NCBI RefSeq assembly: GCF_025950235.1
Contig: NZ_JAPDDT010000003.1
Span: 124,001 to 188,000 of the forward strand
Length of the DNA stretch: 64,000 nucleotides
Origin: Luteolibacter arcticus
GTDB lineage: Bacteria; Verrucomicrobiota; Verrucomicrobiia; Verrucomicrobiales; Akkermansiaceae
Direction: 5' to 3'
The notes beneath the pieces were generated by a model. That model searched no databases, was not told where the DNA came from, and saw nothing but the letters and a program-made list of their open reading frames with translations. Position numbers and translations under genes: made by a program. Positions 17,287 through 25,957 of the stretch are shown in pieces; the first letter of the stretch is position 1, and the number at the start of each line of letters is the position of its first letter.

Positions 17287-17967
17287 TCAACGGGCGATCC
17301 GTCCTGTGCCCCCGCAGTCGTGGCATTTCCTGGTTGGGTTTACGCCACGGCCGCCACAGTCCTGACACACCGCGGAATGACCAGACCGCGTGACGAATGT
17401 GCCTTCGCCGTTGCAGCCTCGGCAGCTATCCGGATCCACCCACTCGGATGAGCGAGGTGGAACGAAGGTATTCTTCACGACACCGGTGCCGGAACAACGG
17501 CTGCACGTGTCCGCGGTAAACGTGAGCGAGTTGGAGTCATTGCGGCGCTCGGCTGCCCGCTCGCGGAACTCTCGCCCGGCGCGCTCCCGCTCGATCTTCG
17601 AGTGGATCTTGCTCCCGAGTGCGGACGCGAGGAGGAGGCCCACGAGCGCGATGCCCAATGCCTTCTTGCGTGAACCGGCCCAATTCAGAAAAGCACCGAG
17701 ATCAATGTTGCCCGCCACCCTCGCCAAGGTAGCCGGGATGGTTTCCATCCCTCGGTCCGGGCGCGCCCGGCTGAGATCCGGAACGTCCTTCCTAACGCTG
17801 GATGACTCCCTTTTGAAAGTTTCCCCGAAGGTCTTCCAGTCCGTCGAGCCCTCGGCCACCAAGGGGGTATCGTCGTTGATCGTGCCGCAGCGGCGCAGGG
17901 CATCAATCGCCTCTCCGGGGAGCGGACCGACCACGTTTGATCCGTCGTTGCAGTAGTACCAGTTCAT
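17287..17967 (-). CDS. GYF_2-domain protein with membrane helix and DnaJ-type zinc finger
   Basis: This 226-residue protein starts with a GYF_2-like domain (MNWYYCNDGSNVVGPLPGEA to about residue 60), passes the membrane once (ALGIALVGLLLASALG, about 120-136), and ends in a DnaJ-type cysteine-rich region with repeated CxxCxGxG motifs (CSRCSGTG, CRGCNGEG, CQDCGGRG, CHDCGGTG). Such a region binds two zinc ions and contacts unfolded or partner proteins. The start at 17967 is chosen because the GYF domain begins there; a longer frame upstream has no such signal. Its role is unknown. Confidence 0.75.
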   Translation of the reverse strand: MNWYYCNDGSNVVGPLPGEAIDALRRCGTINDDTPLVAEGSTDWKTFGETFKRESSSVRKDVPDLSRARPDRGMETIPATLARVAGNIDLGAFLNWAGSRKKALGIALVGLLLASALGSKIHSKIERERAGREFRERAAERRNDSNSLTFTADTCSRCSGTGVVKNTFVPPRSSEWVDPDSCRGCNGEGTFVTRSGHSAVCQDCGGRGVNPTRKCHDCGGTGRIAR

Positions 17968-18142
17968 TGAGAGGGGAAAGTTTGGCGTTGGAGTAGTTCG
18001 CCGACCTCCAGCCAACCTCCTTAATGGCCCTCGTGCTCGGCGTAGTCCCGCGAGGCGCGCTTGTTGTTGGCGATGGGTTTGATGCTGGTGTGTCGAGTAC
18101 GGAGAAGATCCAAGAGCAGGTTGGGGAGGCACAAGTGAAATC

Positions 18143-18156
18143 GTATGCTAGCATAC
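18143..18156. promoter_or_regulatory. Perfect 14-bp palindrome upstream of the XRE regulator
   Basis: GTATGCTAGCATAC is a perfect palindrome 40 bases before the start of the small HTH gene. Its size and position suit an operator for the dimeric XRE-type regulator it precedes. The region 17968-18142 holds no recognisable gene. Confidence 0.45.
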
Positions 18157-18196
18157 CACAAACCCGCCTATCAGCTGCTTTCGTCCTTGCTGCTCA

Positions 18197-18490
18197 ATGC
18201 AGGAAGGAAGGACACGCAACATCATCGGCCCCCAGGTGCGGAAGCTCCGCAAACAGGCAGGGATCGGCCAGGATGACCTGGCGGGACGTTGCGCCCGACT
18301 CGGCTTCGACGTCAGCCGCTCGACCATCTCGCACATCGAGACCGGCGTACGTGGGGTCTCGGATTTGGAAATGGTGATCCTGTCTAAAGCACTGCGCTGC
18401 GACCTCGACGCGTTGGTTCCAGCGAAGCTGCCCCGCTGGAGGAAGGACCAGCGGTCACCGAAGTTGGATAGCGACCGGGAAGCCGGCTGA
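18197..18490 (+). CDS. Small XRE-family HTH regulator
   Basis: This 97-residue protein is nearly all one helix-turn-helix domain: GPQVRKLRKQAGIGQDDLAG, then FDVSRSTISHIETGVRGVSD and LEMVILSKALRCDLDALV. This is the Cro/C1 type found in phages, islands and toxin systems. A palindrome just upstream suggests autoregulation. It lies between the GYF/DnaJ-type gene and a broken membrane-protein gene; its target is unknown. Confidence 0.75.
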   Translation: MQEGRTRNIIGPQVRKLRKQAGIGQDDLAGRCARLGFDVSRSTISHIETGVRGVSDLEMVILSKALRCDLDALVPAKLPRWRKDQRSPKLDSDREAG

Positions 18491-18729
18491 GGGCCACAAG
18501 CAGCAGCACGACGAGGAACGACTTGAACGAGTCGTAGATCTTCCCGTCTCGAGGAAGTCGCCGAACGCCTTGATCAGATGAACCACGCCGCCCAGCAGCG
18601 GCAGCGCCGTTGCAAAGCCGGTGGCGACCCGGGCCGGCAGCAGGTCAATGATTCCCGAGAGGTCGAGCCCCCCGAGCAGATGAGGAAAGCGGCCGAGGCC
18701 GCCAGGGCGGATAGGATTCGAGTTTTCAC
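18480..18729 (-). pseudogene. Broken small membrane-protein gene (two frameshifts)
   Basis: On the minus strand a GTG at 18729 opens with a signal-like MKTRILSALAASAAFLICSG. The coding sense then moves to a second frame at a run of six G (LDLSGIIDLLPARVATGFAT, then LIKAFGDFL) and to a third (GKIYDSFKSFLVVLLLVALS). Joined together these give a small hydrophobic protein of phage or holin-like character. No frame reads through, and the 3' end is lost under the HTH gene. Confidence 0.45.
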
Positions 18730-18794
18730 TCGTCCACCTTGCGGGGGCGACGATTCGAGATCGACGGCGCGAGTGGTCCCCGATAGTTTAGAGC

Positions 18795-19013
18795 GTGGAC
18801 AGCAGCGACCAACCCAGACGACAGGACTTCGTTATCACTGGTACTTCCATTAGATACCACGAGGGTCAGGAACTTGAAATCGGCACGGTCATCGAAAGCG
18901 AAGAAGGGCGTTTCGCTCTGCCGTTTAAGGCAAAAGTGCATCGGATGTCTCGAGGAACCGGAGAGCCCGATTTCCTCCGAATTACCCTCGAAGAATTGAA
19001 GGAAAAACGTTAG
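18795..19013 (+). CDS. Small protein of unknown function
   Basis: This 72-residue protein starts with GTG. The middle reads RYHEGQELEIGTVIESEEGRF and the end is LRITLEELKEKR, suggesting a small beta-barrel-like fold rather than a membrane protein. I do not recognise the family. It stands alone, on the strand opposite the restriction genes, and could be a regulator or an unrelated small gene. Confidence 0.4.
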   Translation: MDSSDQPRRQDFVITGTSIRYHEGQELEIGTVIESEEGRFALPFKAKVHRMSRGTGEPDFLRITLEELKEKR

Positions 19014-19093
19014 GTCGTCCATTTTCTCAAATGGAGTGCGCCGGTCTTCCCCTTCCGGTTGGTTGCTCATCTGCGCCTGCTGAAACTTCCACC

Positions 19094-19822
19094 TCAATAC
19101 TCCCACGTCTCGTGCGCCAGGGGCGACGTGTTGAGCGTCTTCCGGTGGGTCCGCCACTGCGGCATGGCCCGGTCCATCACGGCGACGAAGCGGTCGTTGT
19201 GGCTCGGCTCGATCAGGTGGGCCAGCTCGTGGCAGACGAGGTAGTGCAGGCAAATCTCCGGCTTCTTCGCCAGCTCAAGATTGAGCCAGATGCGGCGGGC
19301 GACCGGGTTGCAGGAACCCCACTTGGTCTTCATCCGCTTGATGCCCCAGTCACTCGCCTGGACGCCAAGCACCGACTGCCATTGAGCGAGGATCGCCGGC
19401 AGTCGCTCCCGGAGCCGGGCACGATACCACGCGTTGAGCACCTTCTGTCGCTCTTCCTGCCCTGCGTCGGGGCGGATCCGGAGTTCCAGGATCGTCCGCC
19501 CCTTGAGGGCAATCCGGGGTGAGGCGTCCTCGGGGATGACCCGCAGCCGCAGCCGGCGACCGAGGAAATAATGCGACTCCCCGCCGACCATCTGGCGCGG
19601 CGATTGCCGTTCCTGCCCTCCGAAGGCCGCGCGCTGCCGCTTGATCCACCCCAGGCGGCCGATGATCGCCAGACGGACCGCCTCGTCGCCCACGGCCAGC
19701 GGCGCGGCCACACGGACCCGGCCGTCCGGTGGATAGACCCCCAGATGCAGGTTCTTGATCCGCTTGCGCTCGATCTTCACCGGGATGCCGCTGACGACGA
19801 TCTGGTGGGGCTCAATACTCAT
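19094..19822 (-). CDS. YgjP/SprT-like zinc metallopeptidase (restriction-system partner)
   Basis: This 242-residue protein belongs to the YgjP-like (DUF45) metal-dependent hydrolases. The zinc motif is CHELAHLIEPSHNDRF (HExxH plus a downstream histidine, near residue 204), preceded by WGSCNPVARRIWLNLELAKK, which is diagnostic for the family. Genes of this type are very often the last gene of type I restriction operons, downstream of hsdR, as here. It overlaps hsdR by 11 bases. Its exact job in restriction is not established; processing of the restriction subunit is one idea. Confidence 0.85.
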   Translation of the reverse strand: MSIEPHQIVVSGIPVKIERKRIKNLHLGVYPPDGRVRVAAPLAVGDEAVRLAIIGRLGWIKRQRAAFGGQERQSPRQMVGGESHYFLGRRLRLRVIPEDASPRIALKGRTILELRIRPDAGQEERQKVLNAWYRARLRERLPAILAQWQSVLGVQASDWGIKRMKTKWGSCNPVARRIWLNLELAKKPEICLHYLVCHELAHLIEPSHNDRFVAVMDRAMPQWRTHRKTLNTSPLAHETWEY

Positions 19823-22800
19823 GCTGACGGCAGACCAGTTCGACCAGTTGCTCGATCTCCGCCCGGCCGGCAGGGCTCGCTTCGGCCCCATCCTCGTGGA
19901 TGCCGCCCACGACCGGCTTCGCGGCGGGATCAGCCAGCCGCCCGAAGTCCTTCAACACCCCCTCGATCGCCAGCCGGACCTTGCGGCGTTTGACCGGGTT
20001 CTCGCGGAAGCCGTCCTGACGGTTGACCCGCACCGCGGCATCGACCGCCAGCGCGAGGTCCTCGTCGCGGCCGAGATTGTCGAAGAGCGCGCGCTGGGCA
20101 GAGGTCGCCACGGCCTTGGGATAGCCACCCGCCCCGGATGGATTGCTGGCGTCTGTCACCAGCTTCTCGATCTGGCGCAGGTATTCCCGGTACTCGATCG
20201 CCTGCTGCTTGCGCAGGACGATAAGGGCGTCGAGCAACTCCGACATCCGCTCGTAGTACTTCGGGTTCACCGGAGTCTCGTCGATGATCAGCTTGCGCAC
20301 GTTGTTCTCGATGGTTTCCGCGACCGCCCCCTGCTTCTTGCGAAGTCCCGCCGGCAGCTCCTCCACAGCCTCGTCGATCCCGCGCTTGAGGATCAGGTCG
20401 ACCAGCGAAAACTCGTCGAGCGCTGAGATCTTGGAGCTGTCCTCCGCGCGGACGTACGTGTCGATAAGGTGCCGCATCGCCGGCTCGAAGCGCTTCAGGT
20501 CGATGTAGTCGCCGCTCTTGATCTTGACCGCGTCCCGCAGGCCTTCAAATCGGATCACCTCCGCCCGGATCACGGCAATTTCGGAAGCCGGGTACCCGGC
20601 CTCGGCCAGCTCGTTGGCGATGTTGGCGTAGGCGCGGAGCAGGGCAGCCACCGACTTGTAGAGTGCCAGGCGGGCGGGCTCCGTGTTCTTGAGCGCCACC
20701 GGGCCCGAACCGTCGCCACAGAAGTAGCGGAGATGTGCTTCCTCGTCGCAGGGCGGCGGCACCGGCTCGCAGAGGGCCTTCACGACCTCCCGGGACTCCT
20801 CCATACGTTCTTTGGCCTTACCCAGACGGTCCTTGAGGAGGCCGCTGACGTCCTCCTTGTCGTAGCCCTCCAATGCGCCGGACGTGTAGTCCTTCACCGC
20901 ATCCTTGATGCTGTTGAAAAGGTCGCGGTAGTCGATGATGTAGCCGTATTCCTTGTCCTCGCCGTCCAGCCGGTTCACCCGGCAGATCGCCTGGAACAGG
21001 CCATGGTCCTGCATCTTTTTGTCGATGTAGAGGTAGGTGGCCGACGGCGCGTCGAAGCCGGTCAGCAGCTTGTCCACGACGATCAGCAGCTTCAGCTGCC
21101 CGGGCTCCTCGATGAACTTCTCCTTCACCTCCTTCTCGAATTCCTCGACGCGGTACATCGCGCGCTCCTCCGGCTCGTCGAACCACTCCGCCAGCATCCG
21201 GCGGTAGATCTCATACTGCCGCAGCTTCTCGGTCAGGCCTTCGCCGCTGTCCTCGCCCTTGATGTCGTTCGGCGAGGGTTTGTAGGAGGTGACAATCGCG
21301 CACTTGCCCTTCAGCTCGGTCTTCTCCAGCAGCTCGTAGAAGCCGCAGGCACTGCGGATGCTGTCCGACACCAGCATGGCGTTGCCGTGACCGTCCATCA
21401 GGCGCGGCCGTTCCGCCATGTCCATGACGATGTCGGCCACGATCTTCTCCAGCCGGTCCTTGCAGCTGAGCACCTCGCGCAGGGTTCCCCAGCGCTGCTT
21501 GAGCTGCGCCTTGGCCAAGTCGGTAAGGCCGCTGGTCTTGGCCTCGAACCACTGGTCGATTTTCTCCTGGGAGCCCAGCCGCTGGTCGATGTCCCGGGCC
21601 TCGTAGCGCAAGTCCAGCACCACCCCGTCCGCCACCGCCTCGTCGTACTTGTACGTGTGGATGTAGGAGCCGAAAGTCTCAACGCTCGTCCCCTTGTCCG
21701 CCTTCAGCAGTGGCGTGCCGGTGAAGCCGATGAAGATCGCACCGGGCAGGAGAATCTTCATCGCCTCGTGCAGCTTGCCGGACTGGGTGCGGTGGCACTC
21801 GTCCACGAACACGTGGAGGTCCCCTTTTGCATGGAAGCCCGGCGGCAGCGACTTCTTGAGTTCCTCGATGTAGCCCTGGATGTCCCCCTCCGCCTCATCG
21901 TCGCTGCTCTTTCCTCCGAACTTGTGGATGAGGGAACAAATCAGCGACGGGCCGGTGTCGTTCAGCACGGCGATCAGGTCCGTGCCGCTGCGGGTGCGGC
22001 GGATCTTCTCGTTGACCCCCTTGAAGACCTTCTCGATCTGATCGTCCAGTTCGGTCCGATCGGTGACGATGAGCACCCGGGAGTCCGTCCGGTTCTCCAG
22101 GATCCACTTGGCCAGCCAGACCATGGTCAGACTTTTGCCGGAGCCCTGGGTGTGCCAGATGATCCCTCCCGTGCGCAGGGCGATCCGGGCCTGTGCGGCG
22201 CGCACGCCGAAATACTGGTTGTGACGGCAGAGCTTTTTGATCCCCGCGTCGAAGACCACGAAGTTGTGGATCAGCTCCAGGAAGCGCTCCGGCGTGCAGA
22301 GTTGGCCGAGAGCCCGGTCGAGCGGGTTGTCCTCCTCACCGTCCTCCTTCCAGGTCAGGAAATACTTCTCCGTGGTCTGGATGGTACCGTAGCGCAGCCC
22401 CTCGCTGTCATTGCCGGCCATCACGAGTTGCACCGTGGAGAAAAAGGGCTCAATGAACTCCTTCTTCTGGCTGTCCCTGCTCTGGCGAATGCCGTTGCTG
22501 ACCGAGACGGACGAACGCTTCAGCTCCAGCACGCCGAGGGCGATACCGTTGACGTACATCACCACGTCCGGCCGCTTGTCGAAGGCCTTCGGATTCGGTG
22601 CGGCCACCGTCACCTCCTCGAAGATGGCGAAGTGGTTGTTCCGCGGGTTGACCCAGTCGATCAACCATACCGTCTGGTTCGCCTCGCCGGCGTCCGGCTT
22701 CACTTTCACCCCGTAGCGGAGCAGGTCGTAGACGGCGCGGTTGCGGTCGTAGAGGCTGCGCCCCGTGTGGTACGCCGCCTGGTCGAGTTGGTGACCGGCA

Positions 22801-22979
22801 CCGATGATGAGCTTCTCCGGCACTCCTCTACCTTCCAAGAACTCCCGCAGCATCCCGGCCTCAATGTTCCGGTTGCCTGGCCGCTGCCGCCAGTTCCCGG
22901 CGTAGGTCCAGCCCAGCTTGCTGAGCTTCGCGATCACCCGCTTCTGGGTCTCGATCTCCTTTTGGCCGATGTCGCTCAT
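19812..22979 (-). CDS. hsdR: Type I restriction endonuclease subunit R (HsdR)
   Basis: This 1055-residue motor and nuclease subunit of a type I restriction enzyme has a nuclease region with PDVVMYVNGIALGVLELKR (D-ExK type), helicase motif I HTQGSGKSL, motif II VDECHRT and motif III GFTGTPL. The C-terminal half contains GFDAPSATYLYIDKKMQDHG and QAICRVNR. All catalytic motifs look intact. It is co-transcribed with the YgjP-like gene. Neither hsdM nor hsdS is found on either side, so modification and specificity subunits must be elsewhere or lost. The start at 22979 is the first ATG before conserved sequence. Confidence 0.9.
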   Translation of the reverse strand: MSDIGQKEIETQKRVIAKLSKLGWTYAGNWRQRPGNRNIEAGMLREFLEGRGVPEKLIIGAGHQLDQAAYHTGRSLYDRNRAVYDLLRYGVKVKPDAGEANQTVWLIDWVNPRNNHFAIFEEVTVAAPNPKAFDKRPDVVMYVNGIALGVLELKRSSVSVSNGIRQSRDSQKKEFIEPFFSTVQLVMAGNDSEGLRYGTIQTTEKYFLTWKEDGEEDNPLDRALGQLCTPERFLELIHNFVVFDAGIKKLCRHNQYFGVRAAQARIALRTGGIIWHTQGSGKSLTMVWLAKWILENRTDSRVLIVTDRTELDDQIEKVFKGVNEKIRRTRSGTDLIAVLNDTGPSLICSLIHKFGGKSSDDEAEGDIQGYIEELKKSLPPGFHAKGDLHVFVDECHRTQSGKLHEAMKILLPGAIFIGFTGTPLLKADKGTSVETFGSYIHTYKYDEAVADGVVLDLRYEARDIDQRLGSQEKIDQWFEAKTSGLTDLAKAQLKQRWGTLREVLSCKDRLEKIVADIVMDMAERPRLMDGHGNAMLVSDSIRSACGFYELLEKTELKGKCAIVTSYKPSPNDIKGEDSGEGLTEKLRQYEIYRRMLAEWFDEPEERAMYRVEEFEKEVKEKFIEEPGQLKLLIVVDKLLTGFDAPSATYLYIDKKMQDHGLFQAICRVNRLDGEDKEYGYIIDYRDLFNSIKDAVKDYTSGALEGYDKEDVSGLLKDRLGKAKERMEESREVVKALCEPVPPPCDEEAHLRYFCGDGSGPVALKNTEPARLALYKSVAALLRAYANIANELAEAGYPASEIAVIRAEVIRFEGLRDAVKIKSGDYIDLKRFEPAMRHLIDTYVRAEDSSKISALDEFSLVDLILKRGIDEAVEELPAGLRKKQGAVAETIENNVRKLIIDETPVNPKYYERMSELLDALIVLRKQQAIEYREYLRQIEKLVTDASNPSGAGGYPKAVATSAQRALFDNLGRDEDLALAVDAAVRVNRQDGFRENPVKRRKVRLAIEGVLKDFGRLADPAAKPVVGGIHEDGAEASPAGRAEIEQLVELVCRQHEY

Positions 22980-23036
22980 AGCGTTAGAATTGAAAGAAAC
23001 CGCCGAACGGCGGTTACCTTTCCATGACTTGTTAGC
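22980..23036 (-). other. attC-like sequence between TraB/GumN gene and hsdR
   Basis: On the minus strand the stop of the TraB-like gene lies inside GGCTAAC. It is followed by a strong hairpin (GAAAG and AACCGCC arms pairing with GGCGGTT and CTTTC), then TTCTAACGC. This resembles an integron attC site, where a stop within the RYYYAAC box is common. However, the second box is not the expected GTTRRRY in the right orientation, so it is at best a degenerate or recombined attC. Confidence 0.35.
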
Positions 23037-23814
23037 CGTTGGAAGTTTGCAAGGTGCATGGGATGCCGTTCCGTTGGAGGTGAGCGAGCAAGCTTGCGGG
23101 GCCGACGGTGTGGATCGCACCGACAGCGAAAAGTGTTGGGGTCTCATCGCGGACCATGTCCATGACCTTGGGCAGCCACTCAAGATTCCGGCCATTGAAG
23201 AGGGGCTCAAAGACCCTCGGGAATTGGCTGATCCGCTCGGCTTGGATGGCGGCAAGGTCGGTGAGGTCGGAGCGGAGCCACGCTGTAATGGTCCGAACCA
23301 GCTCTCTTTCGGCCAGGCCCGGGTCTCTGACGAGGCGCTCCATCAAAGCTGTGCCGCCGTCCGCCTCTACAGTTGAGTCAAAAATATCGAACGCTCGTGA
23401 CGGCTCCTCGAGAAATGCAATCCGCAACTCGCGCTGTGCCACAATCTGCCGAAGAGCATGCTCCACTCCCTTCTCTGGCGAAATCCCCAGCGCCGCCGAC
23501 TGTAGCCGAAAGGCCACAAAAAGCGCGGCTCGCCACGGGCGCATTCCGTCAAATGGAATGGCCGTGCCCGCAGCAGCAAGGATCTCGGCCGCCTGTTGAT
23601 AAAGAGCCCGCGAACCAGGAAAGTTAAGGTGCGCCCCGGACCGATCAATCCCGACCTCCAGAAACTTGTCGGTCGCGGTCGCGTCGGCCTCCAACACAAT
23701 CCTCCCGACACCATCGTGTGCCCGCGAAACCCATTCCGGCATCTCCACATCCCGAGGCAGGACGTGGATCGAGCCGAGTATCCGGTGAGGTGTGCCGTCT
23801 ATGGTCCAGAGCAT
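23032..23814 (-). CDS. TraB/GumN-family protein
   Basis: This 260-residue protein matches the TraB/PrgY/GumN family, a distant relative of Tiki-type metalloproteases. It has an N-terminal LGSIHVLP and a C-terminal FAVGAIHTVGPASLLAHLQR, the two conserved histidine-containing motifs. Unlike many relatives it shows no signal peptide, so it may be cytoplasmic. The gene is bounded by GTTAGCC just before the start and a stop codon within GGCTAAC, suggesting it arrived as an integron cassette. The activity is unknown. Confidence 0.75.
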   Translation of the reverse strand: MLWTIDGTPHRILGSIHVLPRDVEMPEWVSRAHDGVGRIVLEADATATDKFLEVGIDRSGAHLNFPGSRALYQQAAEILAAAGTAIPFDGMRPWRAALFVAFRLQSAALGISPEKGVEHALRQIVAQRELRIAFLEEPSRAFDIFDSTVEADGGTALMERLVRDPGLAERELVRTITAWLRSDLTDLAAIQAERISQFPRVFEPLFNGRNLEWLPKVMDMVRDETPTLFAVGAIHTVGPASLLAHLQRNGIPCTLQTSNG

Positions 23815-23871
23815 CGTTTATTTCTTTGGCTAACGGTGAATTAGGGGCGTTTTCACACCGAGGGCAGTGCC

Positions 23872-24147
23872 CTACGTCGGGTCGTGATCCCAACGCTGGA
23901 TCACTTTTACCAAGCCGGCGACCAACTCGAAGCGGCCTCGCGTGTAGCCACCGGCCTGAGACACGAGTGCTATTTCAGGCAGGATAGCGGTCACCCTTTC
24001 GTGGTCGTTGCTTCTCAGTGCGTCGTGGACCTCTTCCATGAGAAGCGCATTTCGACCTTCGTTGGAAGCATTCTCGATCTCGAACCCCTTCATCACACCG
24101 TTCAGGTAATCCACGATCATCATTTTAAGCTTCTCTGGATCTCTCAT
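23872..24147 (-). CDS. Small hypothetical protein
   Basis: This 91-residue, probably helical protein begins MRDPEKLKMMIVDYLNGVMK and contains LMEEVHDALRSNDHERVTAI. There is no recognised domain, signal or membrane segment. It lies between the TraB-like gene and the antitoxin-protease gene on the same strand. The short, well-behaved frame supports a real gene, but I cannot assign a function. Confidence 0.5.
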   Translation of the reverse strand: MRDPEKLKMMIVDYLNGVMKGFEIENASNEGRNALLMEEVHDALRSNDHERVTAILPEIALVSQAGGYTRGRFELVAGLVKVIQRWDHDPT

Positions 24148-24197
24148 TTGAAATGCTTCCTAGATGCTGGGGTTCAAGTCCTTCCCAGCGCCTTCGC

Positions 24198-25553
24198 TCA
24201 GACCGTGATCGCCTTCCCGGACTCCTGCCAGAGCTTCTCGGCGTCCTTCTCCGACAGATTTGGAAACAGACCTTTAGCCCGGAGAAGGGCGTAGTTGATG
24301 ACCTCACTCTCCGCCCGCCGGTTGAAAACCTCGGCGGCGATTGCCGGATGCACGCCCAGCTCATCCGCGAACTTTTTGAGCTGTGACACATCCGGTTTCC
24401 CGTGGTGGGCGCGGAAGGTCATCAGGACGTCCCGGTGCACGAGGGTATCCCTGGCCCACTCGTCGGCTTCGGTTTCCCGGGGATCGGCGGCCTGGTCGTC
24501 GTACTCCGCGAAAACGTCCCCGACATCGTGGATGTGTAGCACCAGGTGAGCGATCTCGTGGAACAGGATCAGCCAGAATTGCGAGAGGTTCCGGTACTTG
24601 AGGCTGTGGATTATGACGGCTTTCCCCGGGTCCAGCAGCCGCGTGCATCCGCGGAAGGCTGAGTGCTTCATCAAGGGCATGAAGACGAGGGCGACGCCGG
24701 CGTCGGCAAGGATCTGCTGCACCTCGGGGATCACCCCGGCGAGGGGACGGTTCGTCAGCCCGCGCAAGCGGCGGGCCGCCGCCACGAGCTTCTCGCGGTC
24801 GTAGGGCTTCACGTCGATCGTCCGTGCCACCTGGCACCCGAGATCGATCCAAATCGCTCCACTGACCGGATTGGAGTGCTGGTTGGTGTCCTTGAAGGCG
24901 GCCATGGCCAACTGCATTTCGGAAGCCTTGTCCCGGAAGCTCCTCAGGTTCGGGACGCCCAGCAGCCGGCACATTTCGGCCTGCCGCGCGGCCGGACTCC
25001 GGGTCGGTGCCACCACACCGATCCTCTCCAGCGCCGGGTAATCGACGCATTTCAGGATCGTCTTCTCCTCCTCGGCAGCCTGTTTTCCTACGGCCGCCGG
25101 CGTGTGTGGAGTGACCGCGGGAGAGTTCATCCGGGTGAGCCGCTCGAAAGCACTCTCCTCCGCCAGCAGGATCCGCAGGAAATTGCTGACCGACTCCGAC
25201 GGCCGCGACCGGCCGCCCAGCCACCGCGAGATGTTCTTCTCCCCCAGCCCGGTGATCTCCGACGCACGCTTCTGGGTGAGCCCGTACTTTTCGAGGAAGG
25301 CCTGGATCTCCTCGGGCGAAATGGCGTTGAGCGCCTTGTCGAGGAAGGCGTCGATCCGGCGGTTGCCTTCGTCGCCGATCACCGTGGAGCCGCAGGACTC
25401 GCAGCTCAGCATCGGCACATCCGGGATCGTGACGACGCCGAGCTTGGGGTGCTCCGTCCTGTGGTCGCGGAGCACGGGCAGGAGCGTTCCTCCTTCACAC
25501 TCGAAGCAGGGGATGCCCTCGGGCACCGGCGGGCGCTTCTTTTTCGTTTTCAT
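24198..25553 (-). CDS. MqsA/YgiT-type antitoxin fused to ImmA/IrrE-type metallopeptidase
   Basis: This 451-residue protein has three parts. First a zinc ribbon (CFECEGG and CESCGSTV, about residues 15-65) as in MqsA/YgiT antitoxins. Then a helix-turn-helix (KYGLTQKRASEITGLGEKN and ISRWLGGRSRPSESV, about 90-130). Last an ImmA/IrrE-like zinc peptidase domain with LFHEIAHLVLHIHD near residue 335 and a downstream ETEADEWAR. The gene follows a toxin-like gene with a 4-base gap, in the toxin-first order typical of mqsRA. It probably represses the operon and neutralises the toxin; the protease part may control its own turnover or a separate regulator. Confidence 0.75.
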   Translation of the reverse strand: MKTKKKRPPVPEGIPCFECEGGTLLPVLRDHRTEHPKLGVVTIPDVPMLSCESCGSTVIGDEGNRRIDAFLDKALNAISPEEIQAFLEKYGLTQKRASEITGLGEKNISRWLGGRSRPSESVSNFLRILLAEESAFERLTRMNSPAVTPHTPAAVGKQAAEEEKTILKCVDYPALERIGVVAPTRSPAARQAEMCRLLGVPNLRSFRDKASEMQLAMAAFKDTNQHSNPVSGAIWIDLGCQVARTIDVKPYDREKLVAAARRLRGLTNRPLAGVIPEVQQILADAGVALVFMPLMKHSAFRGCTRLLDPGKAVIIHSLKYRNLSQFWLILFHEIAHLVLHIHDVGDVFAEYDDQAADPRETEADEWARDTLVHRDVLMTFRAHHGKPDVSQLKKFADELGVHPAIAAEVFNRRAESEVINYALLRAKGLFPNLSEKDAEKLWQESGKAITV

Positions 25554-25557
25554 GGGA

Positions 25558-25938
25558 TCAGGGATCGACAGGGATTCGGGGCAAGGTGTGGACCGTATCG
25601 CTTTCATGGACGGCAACCATGACCCGCGGCGGCTCCCCTCTTGGCGACAGGGTCACGTGGACGTCGAGCGCCGGGTAGGAGTTGCCGGGCGGGTAAGCCA
25701 AAACGCATTGGTAGCGTTGCGGCTGGGCGGCTTGGTTCTTTGGTTTCAGGAAGAGGAGCTCGGATGCCAGGCCGTCCGCGAGGTCGGCGAAGAAGCCGTC
25801 TGCCTTGAGGCCCCAGCGATCCAGGTGATTCCTCGACGAGGAGTTCGCGTCCAGAAATCGCCTGCCGGGGTCCCGCAGGGCATCGACGATCTGCCTGCGG
25901 ATGGTGGCGGGCGCTTTCCGGGGGGGGAGGCTGGGCAT
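25558..25938 (-). CDS. MqsR-like toxin candidate
   Basis: This 126-residue basic protein precedes the MqsA-like antitoxin gene. Its middle part (HLDRWGLKADGFFADLADGL, then LDVHVTLSPRGEPPRVMVAV and HES) resembles the beta-sheet core of MqsR-type mRNA interferases, where a short strand pair is followed by a conserved S/H-E turn. Similarity is modest, and assignment leans on gene order and the partner. Its antitoxin starts 4 bases after its stop. Another RelE-fold toxin is the alternative. Confidence 0.55.
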   Translation of the reverse strand: MPSLPPRKAPATIRRQIVDALRDPGRRFLDANSSSRNHLDRWGLKADGFFADLADGLASELLFLKPKNQAAQPQRYQCVLAYPPGNSYPALDVHVTLSPRGEPPRVMVAVHESDTVHTLPRIPVDP

Positions 25939-25957
25939 CAGGCGGCGAGGTGAAGTT

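Noticed and set aside
18013..18140. Minus-strand peptide (reading KPIANNKRASRDYAEHEG) as a ribosome-associated gene fragment
   Set aside because: Weak similarity to SmpB-like strings, too short and without a clear start to call.
20469..23027. An 852-codon open frame on the plus strand
   Set aside because: It lies opposite hsdR, whose motifs are intact. In GC-rich DNA long antisense frames are expected, and its sequence has no recognisable domain.
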